From Cichorium intybus (lineage: Eukaryota; Streptophyta; Magnoliopsida; Asterales; Asteraceae), in contig CM042012.1 of the NCBI GenBank assembly GCA_023525715.1, positions 119,048,298 through 119,112,297 of the forward strand: a DNA stretch of 64,000 bases, given 5' to 3'. Positions 52,114 to 63,097 of this stretch are shown here, piece by piece. Both the position numbers and the translations under genes were made by a program. Each line of letters starts with the position of its first letter. The first letter of the stretch is position 1. Below the pieces are notes generated by a model. It was not told where the DNA came from. It ran no database searches and was given only the letters and a program-made list of their open reading frames with translations.

Positions 52114-53015
52114 TGTAACACCCCTTTCTCAAACCGTAATTTAATACAGTTTATAATACAAGTATCTTACAAAGCGTGACTATGAAAAATCTACTTAATT
52201 TTTTTTTATTTTACAAACTTAATTCTGAAAGGGTATTACAGACTCGATACAGAAAACCATAATTTAAACTTACTGTATTTCATACTGGTCCCACTCCAGC
52301 TCCTGTTCATCTCACCTATGTACATAGCATTTTAAAAAAATAATACGTGAGACATAAAGCCTCGTGAGTGATATGGGTTTAGACCCAAAACTTTTCTGTT
52401 CAAAACTTGAAATAATACAAGTAAACTGCTGAAAGCTCGTTTTCATAACATATCTCAAATCTCTTTACTCTTCACTTTTCAAAACTCAAAAACACTTTCT
52501 TTCTCAAAAACTGCTTCTTACTTTAAAACTAACCTTGTTTACTTTGGAATCACCAATTCCAACCTTGTTTCCTTGCTAGATCTTCCCGTGTTCTTCACTC
52601 TCTAGCTCTCTCTCTCGTTCTCTCTGGCCTCTTCTGTAATGTTCTACTAACTTCTGGAGAAAGGAGAGTAATAACTCTCTTATTTTATATTTTAGTTTTA
52701 TAAAATAATTACATTTTGGTCCCTTAGCTTCTCTCTTTTCTACAAAAATGGTCCTAAAACCCATAACTTTGCAACCAAAGTTCCATTAATTACTAACTTA
52801 ACATTTTCTTGACATTTTGGTCATTTTCAGGTCAAATGACCATTTTGTCCTTTTTGGCCATATTTCACTATTCATGCGGTAAAACTCCAAATTTCACATA
52901 AACTGTTATTTCTTATATTATTATTTTACATAATACATGTTATTTTACACACTAGTCTTATAACGTGTCAAAAGACCGTTTTACCCTTTTTACAACTTTT
53001 TCGCGGGTTCTTACA
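52114..53015 (-). mobile_element. 5' LTR of the chromovirus, internally deleted (902 bp)
   Basis: Same ends as 44844-47394 but lacking about 1.65 kb in the middle. The junction TTTAAAACTAACCTTG fuses sequence equivalent to 45252 with that near 46911 through an ACT microhomology. The lost segment includes the GC-rich tandem repeats. Confidence 0.88.
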
Positions 53016-53020
53016 ACTGC

Positions 53021-54800
<1,780 letters not shown>

Positions 54801-54815
54801 TGAATTCAAACTTTT

Positions 54816-54879
54816 TGTTGGGGACAAAGGCTCTTGCGACATCAGGATGTTATCAAGAATAGATCTGTTGGGGACAAAG
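54816..54879. repeat. 14-bp direct repeat at the LINE breakpoint
   Basis: TGTTGGGGACAAAG occurs at 54816-54829 and 54866-54879. The second copy is native LINE sequence (VPN codons); the first marks the breakpoint. Confidence 0.85.
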
Positions 54880-56540
54880 ATGCATTTACAGTCAGAAACA
54901 ATTTCCCCCAGATGATCTCTTATGCGACTTACAAGGACTTTACTAATGCCTTTGAGAATGACATTACAACACGAGATTGGTCTGAAGTCATTGACAATAC
55001 TCGGGTTGTTCTTCTTGGGAATGAGAGCTATATTCGTGGCGTTGATCTCCTTGAGAAGGTTCCCGCTTTCAAAAAATTCACTAACGGCCCTACTAATATC
55101 ATCCCCCAATAACATGCCATGCTTTCTTAAAAAACAGGCAGAGTAACCGTCAGGCCCTGGCGCACGATTATCATTAGTGTCAAAAAAAGCTTTTTTAATT
55201 TCCTCTTTAGTAACCGGATGGATCATCTTTCGAGCTGAATCAGGATTGAGCTTCCTTTCGAATAAACCAGACGGGTCCGCGATTGGGGTAGTAGGAGGAG
55301 AAGAGCCGAGAAAACTTTTGAAGTGTTCAACAAATTTCTCTGGGACACTTTTACCCGAGAACCAAGTGCCATTAGAATCCGAGATATTTTCAATACATCT
55401 CTGGTTGGAAGCAATTTTTAAGGTTTTGTGAAAGTATTTAGAATTTCGGTCCCCTTCTTTAAGCCAATTGACTTTCGACTTTTGGATCAAAAACCTTTCT
55501 TCATCTAGCAAGTAGCAACGCACAATTAAAGTCTTCCAGAATTTTAGCTTCTGAATCCTTAAGGGTCTGGTCAAAAGGGTTCTTATTAACAGCCGACTGA
55601 GCATCCAAGAGTTGACTTCTAAGGTTCTTAACCGCCAGTGAGAGATTACCACAGTCAAGGAGCATCTTGCGGAGAAGCCTCTTAAGCATCTTTAACTTTT
55701 GAGTAACTTGAAACATGGCGAATCCCTGAACAGGTCTGTTCCAAACACGGGTAACGGTCGGGAGGAACTCAGGTTTAGAAGCAATAAAGTTGGCGAACTT
55801 AAAAGTAATGGGTCTTTTATGACTGAGGGAAGGAAGCCTTAAGATAGCAGGGCAATGGTCGGAAAGACCATAAGGTTTGAAAATAGCCGAAGCTCGGGGG
55901 AAGAGAGATAAAAATTCCGCATTACCCATAATTCTGTCTAGTTTCTTTAACATCCCATATCCATCTTTACGACTTTGCGCCCAAGTGAATTGAAGACCCG
56001 TACTATTAATATCACAAACCTCAATAAGATTAACACAATCTTGGAAATCACTCATTCCTTTAGAGATACCAGACGCCCCTGATGTGCTTTCATCCGCACG
56101 GAGAGCAACGTTGAAATCTCCTAAAATAACCCACGGTTTCTTGTCAACACACGCCTTGTGCATTCCCAGACTTTCCCAGAGCATCCTTCTTTGTGTGTGT
56201 TTTTTCATAGCATAAACAAAAGAACAAAAGAAAGAAACATTGTTGTGGAGAGTAGTGATTTTGCAGTGAATAACTTGAGAACTTATATCGATAACGTTAA
56301 CGTTAAAAACACTTGGGTTCCATCCAATAAGGATCCTCGTTCCTTTGGCACAATAGTTCACGTTATTGATCCAATTCCATTGAAAATAGACACTTTCACA
56401 AACTTTTTTAAGCATTGGGAATCTAACATGAGTTTCAAGCAAGGCACACAGGTCAAGGTTATTAGAATTAATAACCTCAATGATCTCTCTCTGCTTAATC
56501 TTTTTATTCATACCCTTATGTTCCAGGCAGCTAGACTCAT
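54835..56540 (-). pseudogene. L1-type LINE ORF2 fragment (endonuclease and start of RT)
   Basis: Minus strand. ORF2 starts ATGAGTCTAGCTGCCTGG at 56540 (MSLAAWN); one missing base after AACATAAGGG shifts the frame before MNKKIKQREI. The APE-type endonuclease follows with its catalytic landmarks: ALLETHV (Glu), WVILGDFNVAL (Asp/Asn) and LSDHCPAI (SDH). A second frame from 55658 carries the linker and the finger part of reverse transcriptase (RAPGPDGYSACFLRK, NIALIPKKNNPSIVNDFRPI, FVPNRSILDNIL). The sequence stops before the YADD catalytic box. Thus it is truncated at both ends and broken by two frameshifts. ORF1 is absent. Loss of the 3' end is unusual for a LINE, which is normally truncated only at 5'. 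Confidence 0.9.
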
Positions 56541-56560
56541 TGGTGAATTTATATCATATA

Positions 56561-57476
56561 TGTTGTGGTATTCTCAGTTTTTGTGTCAGTGCTCGTTTGG
56601 AAAGAAACGATGTAAACAGGGGCTAAATGCATACAAAATGGAAGAAGTTTGAAGATAAAGACAAAACAGTCGAATTCGCACGCGCGCCGCAGATATGTGA
56701 AGGGCGCGACGTGCTGAGTCAGCACTGAGGCGGTGTAGAAGATTCAAATGCCGAAGAAACGGGGATAAACCTGCACGCGCGCCGCGGAATCTAAGTGCGC
56801 ACGTCGCGGTCTTTTATTTTTCAAAACTATAAATAGAGGCTTCTAGGTCGAAATCAGTAGCAAAGACCTGGCATAGGAACGACCCCCAAGGCTTCTTTGA
56901 CTCCGAGTTTCAGTTTTCAGTCGACCATAATTGGTATTTATGTTTTTCTCTTTTAATTTCCAAGTAGTTTAGTAGTTTTGGTAGCTTTGGCTAGTGTGAT
57001 TGGGTGTGACAACCATTGGCATTAGTTTTTAATTTTCTAAAGTTTATATTTTCTGTTTTGGAACAAGTTGGATCTGAGTTTTTAATAGTTAATCATTCGG
57101 TTATGGTTAAATGCTCTTTTTATGGTTTTTATGCTCTTGGATGCATTTGGATGTTTGAATGTTTGATAGTGTTGATTTGATCTTGATTACTTCTGAATTA
57201 TACTTGTGATTTCAGTAAAATAATTAGGGTTAGTTATTGGTTTTGATTCTAGTTTAGTTGATGCTTGAGTTTGAATTGTTGGATGTTTATGATTTTGTGA
57301 TTGTTTTTGGTAAAAGTCGGAAACTATATCCTCTGGCTGTAGAGTGACACTACAGTTGGTAATCTGTTGCCTACCTTGACCACGTAACTCCTGTGGATCG
57401 ACCCTGACTATCGCTATACTAGTGTGTGTTAGATTTATTTTACTATTTTTGACCGCACGACGACCTAGGCGTGTCA
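56561..57476 (+). mobile_element. LTR fragment resembling Tat/Athila-type Ty3/gypsy LTRs
   Basis: Contains GTGCTCGTTTGGAAAG, GGGCTAAATGCATACAAAA, a TATA-like CTATAAATAGAGG at about 56826, and the tail words CTGTGGATCGACCCTGACTA and GACCGCACGACGACC, all reminiscent of Tat/Athila LTRs. It ends near GTGTCA at 57476, but the usual TGGCGCC primer site is absent. The start at TGTTGTGG is tentative; no target duplication seen. It abuts the LINE ORF2 start. Confidence 0.5.
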
Positions 57477-57633
57477 AGTACATTGTGTTGGTAAGAAAAA
57501 CATGATAGTGCATAGAGAAATAATGTTTAATTAAAAAACATAGTACTTTAACATAAAATTTGAAACACTTCTTTGTATATAAATTAGAAGTTTTATTGGT
57601 GAGACTACTATATATCTTTATATAAAATTAATC

Positions 57634-57706
57634 ATTTTAATAATTCTTTACTCTTAACGCTAGATAAAACAACATATAATTGTCCATGTATGAAAATTGG
57701 TTCTCT
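57634..57706 (-). pseudogene. Remnant of Helitron Pif1-type helicase C-terminus
   Basis: Minus strand reads REPIFIHGQLYVVLSSVKSK followed by ELLK. Plant Helitron RepHel proteins end with PVFTHGQLYVALSRVxSxxGL, which is helicase motif VI. The arginine finger position (LSRV) is Ser here, and nothing else of the helicase is readable. It lies outside Hel-E (beyond its 3' end), so it marks an older autonomous Helitron into which later elements inserted. Confidence 0.65.
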
Positions 57707-57709
57707 AAA

Positions 57710-58500
57710 AAACAAACGTTTTCTACAATAATGGTTCTTGACCCGTGTACTATATGGGTTGAGAAATAAAAATAACAAAAATAAACAATAAAATACAAAC
57801 ACATATGTACAAATACTAACTAATAAATCATAAAACAAAAATATTTGGATTGTAATTGAACATTTTAATGAAAGTATGAAGTTTAAGTAAAATGGTCATT
57901 TTCGAGTTGAAAATGTCAAAATTAACCTTACCCGTTCAATTAAATAGGTTGAAATCAATTACGTAACCTATTTATTTTTGTCGAGTTACGTAACCAAAAT
58001 ATAAATCAAATTGATAAATAATATGCCCAATTATCATTGCAAAACCTTCATAACTGTCTTATGCATATTATTTTGGTTACGGTTTTTTTATTTCTTTAGA
58101 GTATAACTTAATTTATCCATTAGTTGTTTAAAATCACTTCAAACTATCATTATTATTTCCGTTAGGCTATAGAAGATTACGTTGCCAATGTGAATGGCTT
58201 TTTAATTATATGATAATAGTTAGGAAAAGAAATTTGGGTTTGCATTAGGGGAAAAACGATATTTTAACTTTATAAATGCAAAACTGTGATATGGAATGAA
58301 TACAAACTTGGGAAGATGAATATCTCTTATAGAAAAAATTGCATGTGCCTTATGAAGCAAAGCAGTACCTTCATCCAAGGAAAAAACTATGCTCGTCTGC
58401 ATAAAATTGAAATAAATATTAAAAGAGTAAATCTTTTTAATCACAGTCTTCTCAATATAAATTGAAACAAGTAGAAATATATATATCTTATTTGTTAATA
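57710..58500. other. Intergenic, AT-rich, no recognised feature
   Basis: Old repeat or host DNA between the helicase remnant and Hel-E. No motif or boundary seen. Confidence 0.45.
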
Positions 58501-58504
58501 TGAA

Positions 58505-58553
58505 CTAGTGGGACCCCGTGCTCTGCACGGGTTCGGAATCACTGGAGCACGGG
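58505..58553 (-). terminator. Helitron 3' end with alternative hairpins (Hel-E)
   Basis: Short stem CCCGTGC (58515-58521) with GCACGGG (58525-58531). An additional GGAGCACGGG at 58544-58553 can pair with 58515-58524 at nine of ten positions, the same alternative fold as Hel-B. Confidence 0.82.
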
Positions 58554-58589
58554 TCCGGATAAATGCTAAAGATAACAGCGTACTCTGCC

Positions 58590-59420
58590 GTATATTAGCA
58601 ACTGTTGATGTGAAATTAATTCCACCCTCGTCTCTTTTCTTGAATGTCAAAATCGGGGGCTCCTTGTTTAATATGTAATTATATATATAAGTCGAAACTA
58701 AGGTTAAAACAGCATAGAATGAGATGTCATATATTTTTTTTTTTAAAATCAGAAACAACAATTATTTACGTGATGTGAAACCCTTCGAGTTCTTTTTCAA
58801 TGAGACGTTTGTGTGTTATTGGCTTAATTGCATCCAACACAATCAGAATACAATTGCATGTTCTGGCATTGCGGATAACCTTAGACAGGAAAAAAGAATA
58901 ATTTTAGGGCAGTTAATAAATATGTTAAATCATCACAAAAATGAATTTTTAAAAGTAGAATGCTATACAAAGACGAATCAATGGAGGAATGATTTTAAAG
59001 AGCAAGTATTTAAAGATTACTTGCCTTCCTCTACCCTTTCCATCTTTAGCACCTTCAATAACACCAGGAAGATCCAACAACTACCAACAAAATAAAAACA
59101 ACAAATAAATATTAATAAATCAAGTATCACACATTTCATACTACAACACAAACAATAGTACCTGAATTTTAGCCCCTCGATATGTGATAACATATGAACC
59201 AACCTGGGAACAGCATAATAAAATTTTAAATTTTATACTTTTAAAGAAAAGTTTTAATGATTAAGAAACATTTTGGTACCTCTGAAAAAGTGTCGGTTAA
59301 TGTATTTAAAAGAGTTGATTGGAAAAGAGTTGATCTTCCAACAGAAGGAAAGCCCACAAGACCAACTATTACATGTCCACTTTTTGTACATCGTTGCTGC
59401 TCTGACGGTACATATCCATA
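58590..59420 (-). pseudogene. Captured five exons of a developmentally regulated GTP-binding protein (DRG)
   Basis: Minus-strand exons in order: 59420-59280 (GHVIVGLVGFPSVGRSTL, the P-loop), 59203-59162 (VGSYVITYRGAKIQ), 59080-59021 (LLDLPGVIEGAKDGKGRGRQ, the G3 DxPG motif), 58880-58768 (RTCNCILIVLDAIKPITH and KRLIEKELEGF), 58670-58590 (KEPPILTFKKRDEGGINFTS). These follow the order of a DRG GTPase (translation-associated TRAFAC family). The P-loop GK is changed to GR, which would weaken nucleotide binding, and a small insertion FQSTL follows it. Exon 4 ends in a stop after GFHIT. The NKID (G4) and TGS domains are missing because the Helitron ends inside or just after exon 5. Donor sites are mostly GT. 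Confidence 0.88.
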
Positions 59421-59588
59421 ATCCACGCATTTCAAACAGAAAGCATTTTGGTTATAACTCTTCTTAGGTTTTCTAATTCAATTTAATTTAATAACTTATT
59501 AGGTTTCAGTTCATAAACTAACAACTACAAGTGGCATGCTAAAACAGAACTCCAAAAAAAACAAACAAAAGGTACAATACAATCTCAC

Positions 59589-59942
59589 CTAATTTTCTCC
59601 AAATCTTTTGGAGTATTTTGGTTGTCAAGAGGACTTGGCTCAACATGAAGAGTATAATCAGGTCCAAAATACTCATAATACTCATTGTAAGGCAGCTTAT
59701 TTTGAGGTTCCACTCCAACCGCAACTGCTGTCTGCAAATTTTAAAGAAAGTGAATTCACTTTCATGCTTAAAATGTTAAGGGATGATTAATCAACAAAAC
59801 ATGGTCAAAATAGTCAAAATTGAGACCTCATAACACCAGCAACGGGCCACATTTTGGATTGTATAACCACCACCGCCTAAAACCATGAGAGGAACATTGA
59901 AAGATCTAAGATACCTAAGACAATCTGCATGACCTTTCATAA
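59589..59942 (-). pseudogene. Captured two exons of histone deacetylase HDA6 type
   Basis: Exon 59942-59827 encodes MKGHADCLRYLRSFNVPLMV and LGGGGYTIQNVARCWCYE; exon 59731-59589 encodes TAVAVGVEPQNKLPYNEYYE, YFGPDYTLHVEPSPLDNQNT and PKDLEKIR. This is the C-terminal part of the class I (RPD3-like) deacetylase fold, including the GGGGY loop whose Tyr acts in catalysis and the following helices. The words NKLPYNEYYEYFGPDYTLHV favour HDA6 over HDA9 or HDA19. Zinc-ligand exons upstream are absent. Both exons are in frame, free of stops and have good splice borders, so a fused transcript could read through them. Confidence 0.88.
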
Positions 59943-60076
59943 TCTATCACCCGCCAATGAATCTGCCCCACATTAAAGAACCACGGCATCAGGTATTGTA
60001 TTCATAAAATCTAAAAGAATAACCAAGCTTGATATTTAAAAAGAAAGATAAAAAATAGATAGGAAATTGCAAAAAC

Positions 60077-60188
60077 CTGATCCTGTTCCACCAGCAATTG
60101 AATGACATACAACAAATCCTTCAAGACTATCACTTCCATCTGCTTCTCTGTCTATCATGTCCATCAAATCCTCCTCAAAATGTTTACC
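60077..60188 (-). pseudogene. Captured exon of gamma-tubulin
   Basis: Minus-strand frame: GKHFEEDLMDMIDREADGSD and SLEGFVVCHSIAGGTGSG, bounded by an ACAG acceptor and a CAG/GTTTTT donor. DREADGSDSLEGF followed by the tubulin signature GGTGSG is specific for gamma-tubulin, the microtubule nucleator, rather than alpha or beta. About 37 of roughly 470 residues are present: helix H3 to the nucleotide-binding T4 loop. No stop inside. The acceptor side lies in a 33-base segment duplicated at about 60248. Confidence 0.88.
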
Positions 60189-60365
60189 CTGTTCAAAAGC
60201 TAATGATTATGTTACAAAATCACAAGAAATCTGGTAAAAATACAACACAAAATGTTTACCCTGTTCAAAAGCTAATGATTTACAAATTTAGATTTAGCTT
60301 CTGAGAAAAAAACAGAGTGTCCCATTGTTTGTATCCTAATTGTCTAATGGGATGAGTGTGGGCAT

Positions 60366-60480
60366 ACCTTAATTTGTTGGTGGTCCTGGTTATTAGGATC
60401 AAACGACTCAGTCATGCACCACTCATCTGCAGCAAAATACCGACTGGGATTCAAGACTCTGTATGGCATCCAACCTTTAG
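60366..60480 (-). pseudogene. Captured exon of an unidentified gene
   Basis: Minus strand: GWMPYRVLNPSRYFAADEWC then MTESFDPNNQDHQQIK, ending at AAG/GTATGC, a good donor. The composition (aromatic and proline rich, no low complexity) and its place among captured exons make it a genuine coding fragment. I do not recognise the family. It lies between the NUDT3 and gamma-tubulin pieces, in the same orientation. Confidence 0.55.
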
Positions 60481-60639
60481 GGGGGAAATGCAAGGTTCAA
60501 AATAAAGAGAAATTTGAGTACCTGGGATGATAGGCTTATCATAAGATTAAGAAACCAAGGTATAGAAGTGCGTGATAATACTGATAGAACCACCAAGAAT
60601 GTGGCTAAAGTCACCAACCTGATCACAATTTACATTTGT

Positions 60640-60935
60640 GGCCCATGAGTATAGATGTTTTTTGCAATTATGGTCCCAAAACGTTTACCCTTGCAATTTT
60701 GGTGGTTATTTGAGGTTATTGTAACATTTTTGGTCCCTATTCCAAGTAAAACAACTATCTATGGTCTCTGAGTATAGCTAATATTTGCAATTTTGGTCCA
60801 AAAATATAGTTATCTTACTTGGAACAGGAAAAAGTTTCAAAAACCTCAAATAAGAACCAGAACTATAAGCAAAAAAACTTTTTAGGACCAAAATTGAAAA
60901 ACTCAGCTTTACTCGGTGTCCAAAAATGTAATTTA
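60640..60935. mobile_element. MITE of the 'TTTTTGGTCC' family inside Hel-E
   Basis: Left end AATTTACATTTGTGGCCC and GCAATTATGGTCC; right end inverted AAATTACATTTTTGGAC and TCAATTTTGGTCC. Same family as the hAT-split copy at 29145-30586. It sits between captured exons, so it inserted after capture or was carried along. Confidence 0.7.
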
Positions 60936-60959
60936 ATCTAAAAAAATTTAGCAACTAAC

Positions 60960-62077
60960 CAGTTCCATACAGGCTATATCCGAGTCATAATAGTCATTCG
61001 AAAGGAAAGCATCAGCCTTGCTATGTAGAAATCTCTTCAAACTATAAAACCATAATGGACATTAAAACCGATATTTTCTTAGATAATGGAGTCTAAATTT
61101 TTTTAACAAACACTATTATTACGTAGGTGAACTTATCAAATCGTCTGCTTTATGCAATAATTCAGCAGCTTTTGTAAGAATTCCAGAATATTCTTGAGAA
61201 TAAGGAATGCTATAGAGGTCAGTTGCAGGACTAACTTTATTATTGAAATGCAATGAATCACTATGCCTTTTAATAACACTGAAAAATCCAGTTGCATCTT
61301 GTTTTTCATCACCTGAAAGCCCTTTTGCCCACAACTCAAATTCCTAACTCAAAAAGAAAGCTCTGAGTCAACTTGCAATAATTTACAACTTTGCCACTTA
61401 TAAACATGAACAAACTTTACCATTTTATCCATGTCTGGCGGGTAGAAACTGGCACCAGCGGGTTTTTGCATGGGAAAGGCAGCCTTGTATTCAATTCCAT
61501 TCCACCCTGGAATCAGCTTTGTTGATTCCGGAAGTAATCCAATGGCAGAGTCTGCAGTCGTAAAAAATGCTTCATTTTCATCAAGGCAGGACCTGCCAAA
61601 CCAAAATAACCTTAATTTACACAAACAATGACATTTGTATTATAAAAAACCAAAAATGCTTCACTTGCAGAACAGGGTCTTACGATGGACTTCTGTTTAT
61701 TGAATAATAACTCCATTTTAATGGACTTCTGTTTATTGAATAATAACTCCATTTTAATTTATCAAAATGAGACAAATGAGCAAGCCCCTTTAACCATTCT
61801 CTAAAAGATGGATTGCCGAACCAAACTTGCTGATGGAAAATATCATCCATCAATCTTGCAGCATGTATGAGTAAAATTAGGGCTTCCTTGTCATCCTCGG
61901 GCAAACCAGTCAACTGTTGGCAAAGAATAGAGATTTATATTAAAAAACATAATTCATATTGTAATAAAAAAGGAGCTAAAGTGAGCATACAACCTCTGCA
62001 GTAAGTGAGATAGGAGCATAACGGTTAAGCTTCTTTTGAAGATTCAAACTCAGTGCTTCTGCATTGCATTGGTACCT
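60960..62077 (-). pseudogene. NUDT3: Captured five exons of NUDT3 (Nudix / dipeptidyl-peptidase III-like protein)
   Basis: Minus-strand exons: 62077-61994 (LQKKLNRYAPISLTAE), 61913-61684 (LTGLPEDDKEALILLIHAAR, MDDIFHQQVWFGNPSFREWL), 61592-61421 (DENEAFFTTADSAIGLLPES, FPMQKPAGASFYPPDMDKM), 61343-61123 (KQDATGFFSVIKRHSDSL, DLYSIPYSQEY), 61041-60960 (KRFLHSKADAFLSNDYYDSD). These follow, in order, the linker and first part of the peptidase-M49-like domain of plant nudix hydrolase 3. The N-terminal Nudix box and the HEC.H zinc motif are outside the captured region. Exon 2 contains a 36-bp tandem duplication giving LKWSYYSINRSP twice. No stop codons inside exons, and splice sites are kept. It is the longest and best preserved cargo in the window. 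Confidence 0.9.
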
Positions 62078-62099
62078 TTTAATAATTATGTCAAAAAGT

Positions 62100-62826
62100 T
62101 TACCATATTGCCCCTCCAAACTGTATTGAAGAAGTTCCTAGCACTGGCGAACCAAAACCCCAACGTGTTTTCGATTTTCAGCCTTCTTGGAGCAATTTAA
62201 TCCGACAATGGTTAGTATTTTTCAAAAGTAAACTGTCATTGACGATTGATTGGGGGCAAATACAACGGTTGTTTAAGGGGAAAAAAGAGAAAGAGTGGTC
62301 GTTTTTACCTGATTAAGCGTTTCCGGTGGGGGAAAGAAACGACCGACTTGTGATTTCTCGTGACCCATTTGAAAAACCCTAGTGGTGATAGATGCAATCG
62401 GAGCACTGTAACGACTGAATGGAAACCAAATTAGAGAAATCAGCAAGCCAGGAAGAAGTTCTTACCCGTGGATTGAACTTCTGACTACTATTAGTTGTGG
62501 ATGAAAAACGACAATCTTTGTTTTGGATTGACTGACCTTCGAAGGAGTAGCTTCAGAGAGGAATTCAAGATGGATTTTGAGAAACTTACTGAGAGATGAG
62601 GAACATATGACGGTTGAAGGTTGTCGGGCTGCCGGAACAGAGCCGGAGTGGAGGTTAATGAACGGTGGTTGAAGCCGAGCAAGCCGTTACCAATTTTCCT
62701 GTTGGTAGGAAGGCGGCGACGGAGTATTTGGAGGTGGTGGTCGGAGATGGAGGTGGAAGGGGGAAGCGGTGGGGGTGAAGATGGTTCTGGAATGGAAGAA
62801 CGCTGAAGACCAAAATAAAAAACCAA
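62100..62826 (-). other. 5' part of Hel-E, UTR- or promoter-like
   Basis: Minus strand carries a 123-codon open frame (62862-62491) rich in Pro, Ser, Leu and Arg with no recognised domain, and CT-rich first-exon-like DNA. It may be leader or promoter captured with another gene. Not assigned. Confidence 0.35.
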
Positions 62827-62879
62827 TATTACGCAAATTAACCGTGCTTCGCATGGGTTCAATTTGGATCTTGGGTTTG

Positions 62880-62960
62880 ACCTTTAAGTATCAAATCAAA
62901 CGCCTTATTGATCTCAGAAAACGACACTTTATGTGTTATGAACTTTTCCAACTCAAGTTC
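62880..62960 (-). pseudogene. Captured last exon of an alcohol-dehydrogenase-like gene
   Basis: Minus strand after TTTTGTTCAG acceptor: ELELEKFITHKVSFSEINKA then FDLILKG. Plant zinc-type (medium-chain) ADH-like proteins end with L.....ITH...F..IN.AFDL...G.C.R. The terminal CLRCII-type residues are replaced by unrelated codons. About 27 residues remain. It follows the SR exons directly, which no normal gene would do. Confidence 0.72.
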
Positions 62961-63097
62961 CTGAACAAAATCAAATCACCCGAAAACTTGTTAAACTTTC
63001 AAGGTGGTCACGCTTCCAGACCATTTTATTTATCTATATAATTCGACTCCAAAACTTCAAAATTAATACATAGGAGGCAAAATAGATAAATGTTTAC

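Larger units (their letters stand above)
58505..62826 (-). mobile_element. Helitron Hel-E, carrier of exons from at least four genes
   Basis: Minus-strand element. The 3' end at 58505 is CTAG followed by T, after hairpin CCCGTGC-AGA-GCACGGG, and its last 85 bases match Hel-B, so both are one family. Cargo in minus-strand order: NUDT3, one unassigned exon, gamma-tubulin, HDA6, DRG, all sense to the Helitron with introns kept and mostly open frames. A MITE has inserted at 60640-60935. The 5' end is uncertain; I place it near 62826, where a second Helitron-like 3' end appears to begin. Confidence 0.75.

Noticed and set aside
54834..55112. Plus-strand open frame that reads like a protein
   Set aside because: Antisense shadow of the LINE reverse-transcriptase frame, which has clear motifs.
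56158..56652. 164-codon plus-strand open frame
   Set aside because: Mostly antisense to the LINE endonuclease frame.
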